This document shows, piece by piece, positions 58,581 through 64,000 of a stretch of DNA of 64,000 nt (positions within the stretch are counted from its first letter, which is position 1; each line of letters starts with the position of its first letter). The stretch is from assembly GCF_900182545.1 (NCBI RefSeq), contig NZ_FXTJ01000001.1, positions 310,001 through 374,000 of the forward strand, read 5' to 3'. The notes under the pieces are model-generated. The model was not told where the DNA came from and ran no database searches. It saw only the letters and a program-made list of their open reading frames with translations. Both the position numbers and the translations under genes were made by a program. This DNA is from Geodermatophilus aquaeductus. Its GTDB lineage: Bacteria; Actinomycetota; Actinomycetes; Mycobacteriales; Geodermatophilaceae.

Positions 58581-58748
58581 CTCCGTGTCCGGCGGCGCGG
58601 GCGTCTGGCTCGCGTCGCCGTCCCAGTCCTTGCCGGCCTTGTAGGCGTGACCCGAGGCGCTGTCGGTCTGGCCGGCGACGGTCTCGACCATCTCCTCGTC
58701 GGACAGGCCCTCGCCGGCTGCCTCGGTGTGGCTGGTGGGCTCGCTCAT
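58578..58748 (-). CDS. Small acidic protein, 56 residues
   Basis: It starts ATG 58748 after GGAGACAG and encodes MSEPTSHTEAAGEGLSDEEM, then VETVAGQTDSASGHAYKAGKDWDGDAS and an acidic end. It is hydrophilic with no Cys and looks disordered. The palindromic element that follows stops of other genes also begins at its stop, which supports that it is real. Function unknown. Confidence 0.65.
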   Translation of the reverse strand: MSEPTSHTEAAGEGLSDEEMVETVAGQTDSASGHAYKAGKDWDGDASQTPAPPDTE

Positions 58749-58808
58749 CCTGTCTCCATCCGTCGAACGGCGTCGGTCTCCCTTAGCCCTCCCCGGCGAG
58801 CCCCGCGG

Positions 58809-59204
58809 TCAAACGCCGGGGTCCTGGCGGGGCGAGGACGAACCAGACCCGCTTGCCGCCGTCGACGTCCCGACGCCCCAGTGGTCGGCGATGGCGTCGA
58901 CGATCTGCATCCCGCGGCCGCGCGGCTTGTCTCCGCGCAGCTCGCCGACGACGGGGCGGACGGCGGACCCGTCGGTCACCGCGATGCGCAGCCAGCCGTC
59001 GGAGTACTCCAGCTCCAGCGACAGCGTGGCGTCCCCGCCCACGTGGTCGACGACGTTCGCCACGAGCTCGGTCACCAGGAGGGCGACGTCGTCGGCGTCC
59101 TGCGGCGCCCGCCAGGCGCGCAGCGCCTCGGTGACCACGTGCCGCGCAGCGGGGACGCTGCGCGGCGACGGCGGCAGGTCCACCCGTGCGGTGAGTGTCG
59201 ACAT
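58809..59204 (-). CDS. RsbW-like ATP-binding regulator, C-terminus apparently frameshifted
   Basis: This 131-residue protein has the HATPase_c_2 fold of anti-sigma/serine kinases: N-box LLVTELVANVVDHVGG and RGRGMQIVDAIADHWGV. Family members end with (G)GKRVWF(V/E)L. Here the reading frame leaves that ending after WGVG and runs into a Ser-rich tail. The missing end, DVDGGKRVWFVLAPP, is encoded one frame over and continues to 58783. A one-base loss in the GGG run near 58869-58871 would explain this. It is either a sequencing indel or a genuine truncation. Confidence 0.78.
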   Translation of the reverse strand: MSTLTARVDLPPSPRSVPAARHVVTEALRAWRAPQDADDVALLVTELVANVVDHVGGDATLSLELEYSDGWLRIAVTDGSAVRPVVGELRGDKPRGRGMQIVDAIADHWGVGTSTAASGSGSSSPRQDPGV

Positions 59205-59289
59205 CCGTCCCCCCGAGACCGGCTCCTCGGAGGGCAGGTCGGTTGTGTGCTACTGAGTCGCGGTCAAACTTCCCAGGCCGGGACGGCCC

Positions 59290-59360
59290 ACGCAACCCCC
59301 GTTGCGTGCAAGTGCCGTTGCACGTCACACCTGTTGCATGCAACGGGTGTTCAGTATGGT
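59290..59360 (+). promoter_or_regulatory. Palindrome cluster and promoter of the HTH gene
   Basis: ACGCAAC-4 nt-GTTGCGT (59290-59307), GTTGCACG (59317-59324) and the perfect 12-bp palindrome GTTGCATGCAAC (59333-59344) crowd the 60 bp before TATGGT (59355-59360). The spacing puts the last palindrome on the -35 region, the position expected of an autoregulatory operator. Confidence 0.65.
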
Positions 59361-59409
59361 GGCGCACAACCGATCACGGTGGAACAACCCGCCGTCCGCA
59401 GGAGGACCC

Positions 59410-59820
59410 GTGTCCGCAGGCCCCGCACACCCGCCGACGACACCCGACGACCCCGGGGACACCGCGGTCGCGGCGCTGGAGCAGCTCGTCCGCGAGATCG
59501 ACCGGTGCGCGGTCGAGCTGCAGGACGCCCGCGAGCGCGCCCAGCAGCTGCTCACGCAGCGCCGCTCCGGGGACAGCTGGCTCGACATCGTCACCGGCGA
59601 GGCCCGCCCGCTGGTCGTCGAACGGATCTCCACGGTGCTGTCCACGCTGGCCGGCGCCGGCTCCTCCTGGCGCCGCGCCCAGGCCCGGGCGCTGCAGGCG
59701 GAGCAGGTGAGCATCAACCGGATCGCCGCGATGTTCGGCGTCACCCGTCAGCGGATCTCCGCGCTGCTGCGCGACGCCCCCGGGTCCTCGACCGGGACGC
59801 TCGAGGACCCTCCCGCCTAG
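59410..59820 (+). CDS. Small protein with C-terminal helix-turn-helix
   Basis: In this 136-residue protein, residues 1-95 form Ala/Arg/Glu-rich helices (AALEQLVREIDRCAVELQDARERAQQ). Residues about 100-125 read EQVSINRIAAMFGVTRQRISALLRD, a sigma-like or Xre-like helix-turn-helix. The GTG has GGAGG at 59401. The palindrome cluster upstream suggests that it binds its own promoter. No family name is offered. Its TAG shares CTAG with the convergent hrpA stop. Confidence 0.8.
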   Translation: MSAGPAHPPTTPDDPGDTAVAALEQLVREIDRCAVELQDARERAQQLLTQRRSGDSWLDIVTGEARPLVVERISTVLSTLAGAGSSWRRAQARALQAEQVSINRIAAMFGVTRQRISALLRDAPGSSTGTLEDPPA

Positions 59821-62800
59821 GCCGTGAGGGCGTCGATGGCCTTGTAGACGCGCTGCTCGGAGATCGGCCGCGGCGTCCCGAGCTGTTGGGCGAACAAGCC
59901 CACGCGCAGCTCCTCCACCATCCAGCGGATGCGGGCCACCGCGTCGTCCGGCGCACCCGTGGGCGGCAGCTGACGGCGCAGCTGCTCGTACTCGGCGGTG
60001 ACCGCGGCGACCTGGTCCATCCAGAGGGCGTCGCGCACCGCGTTGGCCGGGAGCTTCTCCAGCCGCAGCGCCATGCCCCTGAGGTAGCGGACCAGGTCGG
60101 GCAGCCGCCGGCGGCCGGCGTCGGCGACGAAGCCGCGGTGCAGCAGACCGGCCATCTGCCGGCGCAGGTCGGCGATCGCCGCCTCGGGCACCCGCCGGCC
60201 CGGCGCGCCACCGATGGCGACGGCGACCTCGCGTGCCTGGGTCAGCACCGCCTCGACCCGCCGGACGGCGTCCTGGGTGATCGGCAGCAGCTGCTGCCGC
60301 GCCGTCGCCACGAGCGCGGTGAAGGCGGCCTCGTCGCGCGGCGGTCCGCCGGCGGCGGCGATCAGCTCGTCGGCGGCGGCGTCGACGCAGTCGTCGACCA
60401 GCGCGGGGATCTCGCCGTCGGGGTTGAACTGCAGCGCCAGGCGGCTCCTCGGGCCCAGGCCCTTGACCACCTGCCGGGTCGGCGAGCCCGCGACCAGCAC
60501 GAGCAGCCGGCGGGCGCCGCGCCAGCTCAGCCGGGTGGCCTCGGCCTCGGTGGCCACCACGCGGACGCCGGCCGTCGTCCCCTCGTCGACCAGCGCCGGG
60601 TACGCGGTCACCACGTGCCCGCCGCGGCGCACCTCGACGGTGCGCGGCAGCTCGCCGATCGTCCAGGCGGTCAGTCCGGTGCGCTCGAGGTCGGAGGCGG
60701 CCCGGGCGAGGCTGGCGCGGCTGGCCGGGGCGACCTGGGCGCGCAGCGCGCCGAGCTCCTTGCCCCGGGCCAGCTCGCGGCCACCGTCGTCGAGCACGCG
60801 GAACGTCGCCCGCAGGTGCGCGGGCACGTCCGCCGGCGACCAGGCGTCCGGCGGCACGACGACGGCCGCCGACCGGCGCAGCTCCCGCTCCAGCGCCGGC
60901 AGCAGCGGCTCGGTGGGGCTGATCCGCGGCAGGACCTCGCGCACGCGGTCGGGGATCGGCACGAGCGCGCGGCGCAGCTGCTTGGGCAGCGTCCGCAGCA
61001 GCGCCGTCACCAGCTCCTCGCGCAGGCCCGGGACGGTGAACGCCAGCGACTCCCCCGACGTCCGCTCGGCCACGGTGTCGAGCACCGCGAGCGGGACGTC
61101 GACGGTGACGCCGTCCTGCGGCGTTCCGGGGGCGAAGGCGTAGGACAGCGGCAGGGTCAGGCCCTGCATCAGCGGCACCTCGTCGGGGAAGTCCTCGACG
61201 CGCACCTGCCCGGCCGCGGCGGCGTTGGTGAGCACCTCCGGCGTGAGGGTGAGCAGGTCCGGCGTGGCGCGCCGCGCGGACTTCCACCACCGGTCGAAGT
61301 GCCGGGTGGAGACGACGTCGGCGGGGACCCGCGCGTCGTAGAGCTCGTAGAGCGTCTCGTCGTCGACGCGGATGTCGCGGCGGCGGGCCCGCTCCTCGAG
61401 CTCGGCGACCCGCTCGATGGCGCGCTGGTTGTCGGTCCAGAACCGGTGGTGCGTCGTCCACTCGCCCTGGACGAGCGCGTGCCGGATGAACAGCTCCCGG
61501 GAGACGACGGGGTCGATCGAGCCGTACTGCACGCGCCGGCCGACGACCAGCGGGATCCCGTACAGCGTCACGCGCTCGGTGGCGACGACGGAGCCCCGCT
61601 TGGCGTCCCACCGCGGCTCGGAGTACTCCCGCGTGACCAGGTGCGCGGCCAGCCGCTCGACGTCGTCCGGGTCGACACGCGCCACGGTGCGGGCGAACAG
61701 CCGGCTGGTCTCCACCAGCTCGGCGGCCACCACCCAGCGCGGCGGCCTCTTCGCCAGCGGCGTGCCCGGGGCGATGACGAACCGGGCGCCGCGGGCGCCG
61801 AGGTACTCACGGCCGCCGCGGCGCCGGTCGCCGTCCCGCTTGCGGGTGTCCTCGACCTGCAGGCCGACCTGGGACAGCAGCCCGGCCAGGAGCGCGACGG
61901 AGATCCCGCGCTCGTCGGGCTCGGCGGCGAGCGAGCCGGGGGTCATGCCGAGGCGGCGGGCGGTGCTGCGCAGCTGGCCGTGCAGGTCCTGCCACTCGCG
62001 GATGCGCAGGTAGTGGAGGAACTCGCGCTTGACCGTGCGGCGGAACGCGCTGCCCGAGAGCGCCTCCTGCTGCTCGGTGAGGTACCGCCAGAGGTTGAGC
62101 AGGGTGAGGAAGTCGGAGTGCTCGTCGGCGAAGCGGGCATGCATCTCGTCGGCGGCCTGCTGGTGCTCGCTCGGCCGTTCGCGCGGGTCCTGGATGGTCA
62201 GGCCCGCCGCGACGACGAGCACCTCCTCCAGCACGCCGCGCCGGTCGGCCTCGACCACCATGCGGCCGAGCCGGGGGTCGAGCGGGAGCTGGGCGAGGGC
62301 GCGCCCGGTCTCGGTGAGCCGCCCGTCCGCGTCCAGGGCGCCGAGCTCCTCGAGCAGGGCACGGCCGTCGGCGACCGCGCGCCGGTCCGGCGGGTCGACG
62401 AACGGGAAGTCCTCGACCGCGCCGAGGTCGAGCGCGGCCATCTGCAGCAGCACCGAGGCCAGGCTGGTGCGGAGGATCTCCGGGTCGGTGTACTCGGGCC
62501 GGCCCTCGAAGTCCTCCTCGGTGTAGAGGCGGATCGCGATGCCCTCGGCCACGCGCCCGCAGCGACCCGAGCGCTGCCGCGCCGAGGCCTGGCTGACCGG
62601 CTCGATCGGCAGCCGCTGCACCTTCGTCCGGGCGCTGTAGCGGGAGATGCGCGCGGTGCCGGGGTCGACGACGTAGCGGATGCCGGGCACGGTCAGCGAC
62701 GTCTCGGCGACGTTCGTGGCCAGTACCACCCGGCGGCCGGTGTGCGGCTGGAACACCCGGTGCTGGTCGGCGGCCGACAGGCGGGAGTAGAGCGGCAGCA

Positions 62801-63776
62801 CCTCGAGGCCGGGGAAGCGGTCGGTGAGGGCGTCGGCGGTGTCGCGGATCTCGCGCTCGCCGGCGAGGAAGACCAGCACGTCGCCCGGGCCCTCGTGCGC
62901 CAGCTCCTCCACGGCGTCGCCGATGGCGGTGACCTGGTCGCGGTCGGGATCGGCGGCGGGGTCGCCCTCGGGGGCGTCGGGGTCGACGACGGGGCGGTAG
63001 CGGATCTCCACCGGGTACGTGCGGCCGCTGACCTCGACGACGGGCACGTCGGCGCCGTCGACGGAGAAGTGCTTGGCGATCCGGTCGACGTCGATCGTGG
63101 CCGAGGTGATGACGACCTTGAGGTCGGGCCGGCGCGGCAGCAGCTGGGCGAGGTAGCCCAGCAGGAAGTCGATGTTGAGGCTCCGCTCGTGCGCCTCGTC
63201 GACGATGATCGTGTCGTACTGACGCAGCAGCCGGTCGTGCGCGATCTCGGCCAGCAGGACGCCGTCGGTCATGAGCTTGACCAGCGTGCCGTCGCCGACC
63301 TGGTCGGTGAAGCGGACCTTCCAGCCGACCGCGCCGCCCAGCGGGGTGTCGAGCTCCTCGGCGATCCGCTCGGCCACCGTGCGGGCGGCGATCCGGCGCG
63401 GCTGGGTGTGCCCGATCCGGCCCCGTACGCCGCGGCCGAGCTCGAGGGCGATCTTGGGCAGCTGGGTCGTCTTGCCCGAGCCGGTCTCCCCCGCGACGAC
63501 GACGACCTGGTGCTCGCGCAGGGCCGCGGCGATGTCCTCGCGGCGGGCGCTGACCGGCAGCTGCTCGGGATAGCGGATGACCGGGACGGCGGCCCGCCGG
63601 CGGGCGATGCGCTCCTCGGCGGCGGCGACGTCGGCGGAGATCCGCTCCAGCGCGCGCTCGCGGGCGGCGTCGTCCCGGGTGCGCCGCAGGCCCTCGAGCC
63701 GCCGGCCCAGCCGGTGCTCGTCGTCGAGGGTCAGCGCGGCCAGCCGGGACCGGAGGTCCGGGAGGGTCGCGGTCAC
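59817..63776 (-). CDS. hrpA: ATP-dependent RNA helicase HrpA
   Basis: This 1319-residue DEAH-box helicase has motif I VVVAGETGSGKTTQLPKIALELG, motif II VDEAHERSLNIDFLLGYL, motif III TSATIDV and motif VI QRSGRCGRVAEG. HA2 and OB-fold regions and the long HrpA-specific C-terminal domain (DUF3418) follow. The length is normal for actinobacterial HrpA. The GTG at 63776 is chosen because the 52 residues that a start at 63932 would add are low-complexity. HrpA rescues stalled or colliding ribosomes in E. coli. Confidence 0.92.
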   Translation of the reverse strand: MTATLPDLRSRLAALTLDDEHRLGRRLEGLRRTRDDAARERALERISADVAAAEERIARRRAAVPVIRYPEQLPVSARREDIAAALREHQVVVVAGETGSGKTTQLPKIALELGRGVRGRIGHTQPRRIAARTVAERIAEELDTPLGGAVGWKVRFTDQVGDGTLVKLMTDGVLLAEIAHDRLLRQYDTIIVDEAHERSLNIDFLLGYLAQLLPRRPDLKVVITSATIDVDRIAKHFSVDGADVPVVEVSGRTYPVEIRYRPVVDPDAPEGDPAADPDRDQVTAIGDAVEELAHEGPGDVLVFLAGEREIRDTADALTDRFPGLEVLPLYSRLSAADQHRVFQPHTGRRVVLATNVAETSLTVPGIRYVVDPGTARISRYSARTKVQRLPIEPVSQASARQRSGRCGRVAEGIAIRLYTEEDFEGRPEYTDPEILRTSLASVLLQMAALDLGAVEDFPFVDPPDRRAVADGRALLEELGALDADGRLTETGRALAQLPLDPRLGRMVVEADRRGVLEEVLVVAAGLTIQDPRERPSEHQQAADEMHARFADEHSDFLTLLNLWRYLTEQQEALSGSAFRRTVKREFLHYLRIREWQDLHGQLRSTARRLGMTPGSLAAEPDERGISVALLAGLLSQVGLQVEDTRKRDGDRRRGGREYLGARGARFVIAPGTPLAKRPPRWVVAAELVETSRLFARTVARVDPDDVERLAAHLVTREYSEPRWDAKRGSVVATERVTLYGIPLVVGRRVQYGSIDPVVSRELFIRHALVQGEWTTHHRFWTDNQRAIERVAELEERARRRDIRVDDETLYELYDARVPADVVSTRHFDRWWKSARRATPDLLTLTPEVLTNAAAAGQVRVEDFPDEVPLMQGLTLPLSYAFAPGTPQDGVTVDVPLAVLDTVAERTSGESLAFTVPGLREELVTALLRTLPKQLRRALVPIPDRVREVLPRISPTEPLLPALERELRRSAAVVVPPDAWSPADVPAHLRATFRVLDDGGRELARGKELGALRAQVAPASRASLARAASDLERTGLTAWTIGELPRTVEVRRGGHVVTAYPALVDEGTTAGVRVVATEAEATRLSWRGARRLLVLVAGSPTRQVVKGLGPRSRLALQFNPDGEIPALVDDCVDAAADELIAAAGGPPRDEAAFTALVATARQQLLPITQDAVRRVEAVLTQAREVAVAIGGAPGRRVPEAAIADLRRQMAGLLHRGFVADAGRRRLPDLVRYLRGMALRLEKLPANAVRDALWMDQVAAVTAEYEQLRRQLPPTGAPDDAVARIRWMVEELRVGLFAQQLGTPRPISEQRVYKAIDALTA

Positions 63777-64000
63777 GGGCGCGCTCGGCTCTCTTCCAGG
63801 TGAGGGGACGGCAGGCGGCGACCGGGGCCACCGCCCCCAGGATCGCACCGGATCGGACCCGCACCGCCGGACGTCCGGCACCTCAGGTCCGAGGGGGACA
63901 ACGCCGCGGGGCGACCGGACCTTCCCCGCCACGTGCAGCGGCCGCCGTCGGCGGGTACTCCACGGTTCCTGTTCTCCACATCACGGATGCATGCAACCTG
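63777..64000. other. Upstream region of hrpA to the window edge
   Basis: No gene is convincing. At 63986-63997 the sequence GATGCATGCAAC matches 11 of 12 bases of the palindrome GTTGCATGCAAC found before the HTH gene at 59333. Nothing else is clear; the gene beyond the right edge is not visible. Confidence 0.4.

Noticed and set aside
58380-63803. Open frame of 1807 codons on the plus strand
   Set aside because: It lies antisense to the P450 and hrpA genes, both with full catalytic motifs; no recognisable domain in the translation.
1-64000. tRNA, rRNA, IS elements or attachment sites
   Set aside because: I looked in every intergenic gap and saw no cloverleaf-like sequence, transposase, terminal inverted repeat or integrase.

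Overview
The window is GC-rich DNA with almost no A/T runs, GTG starts and strong codon-position bias. It carries actinobacterial marker genes: mycothiol synthesis (mshA, mshD), senX3-regX3, a heparin-binding-hemagglutinin-like gene, PspC, RsiG, DUF2516 and many TANNNT promoters placed directly before start codons. Together with the MurD2-MurL pair this suggests a non-mycobacterial actinomycete, most likely Geodermatophilaceae (Blastococcus, Modestobacter or Geodermatophilus type). The family assignment is inference. I see no rRNA, tRNA, IS element, prophage or CRISPR array; this is core chromosome.

Layout. (1) 0-20.7 kb follows, with insertions, the M. tuberculosis Rv0474-Rv0497 neighbourhood as I remember it: Rv0497-like membrane protein, ppx, regX3-senX3, phoU, gpmA, YbjN, mshA, SDR, murB, DUF2516, hbhA-like, XRE regulator. 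Inserted among these are an MFS/degenerate thymidylate-kinase fusion, methyltransferases, a GlxA-type regulator and an MFS exporter. (2) 20.7-26.6 kb is a leftward run: asparaginase, RsiG (c-di-GMP-responsive anti-sigma factor), YgfZ, Fur, MurL and MurD2. (3) 26.7-34.9 kb holds NhaA, an epimerase/TetR divergent pair, a DUF885 peptidase-like protein, a nitrobindin-fold protein, DUF4184 and an SDR. (4) 34.9-47.2 kb follows the Rv0813c-Rv0822c neighbourhood: a sulfur operon (cysteine-containing leader peptide, DUF4395, CysA2-type sulfurtransferase, DUF1416), thioredoxin ThiX, LmeA-like protein, GlnR, MshD, pstSCAB and an LCP protein. (5) 47.4-49.4 kb has a coiled-coil protein with near-identical 42-bp DNA repeats and two small stress-type proteins. 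(6) 49.5-57.1 kb has a siderophore-interacting protein, a PhoP/PhoR-like pair, thioesterase, CysQ and CysD/CysN. (7) 57.1-64 kb has a P450, an RsbW-like ATPase with an apparent frameshift, a small HTH protein and HrpA.

Themes. Phosphate: SenX3-RegX3, PhoU and PstSCAB, with GTTCACC repeats in 11-bp phase upstream of both phoU and pstS. Sulfur and redox: the cysteine-leader operon, CysDN/CysQ, mycothiol genes and ThiX. Envelope: MurB, MurD2/MurL, LmeA-like, LCP. Regulation: many genes appear to be leaderless. A family of about 60-nt palindromic elements sits directly after stop codons in five places, always in the orientation of the gene just ended. Two genes (asparaginase N-terminus, RsbW-like C-terminus) show apparent one-base indels in short homopolymers, so assembly accuracy there should be checked.
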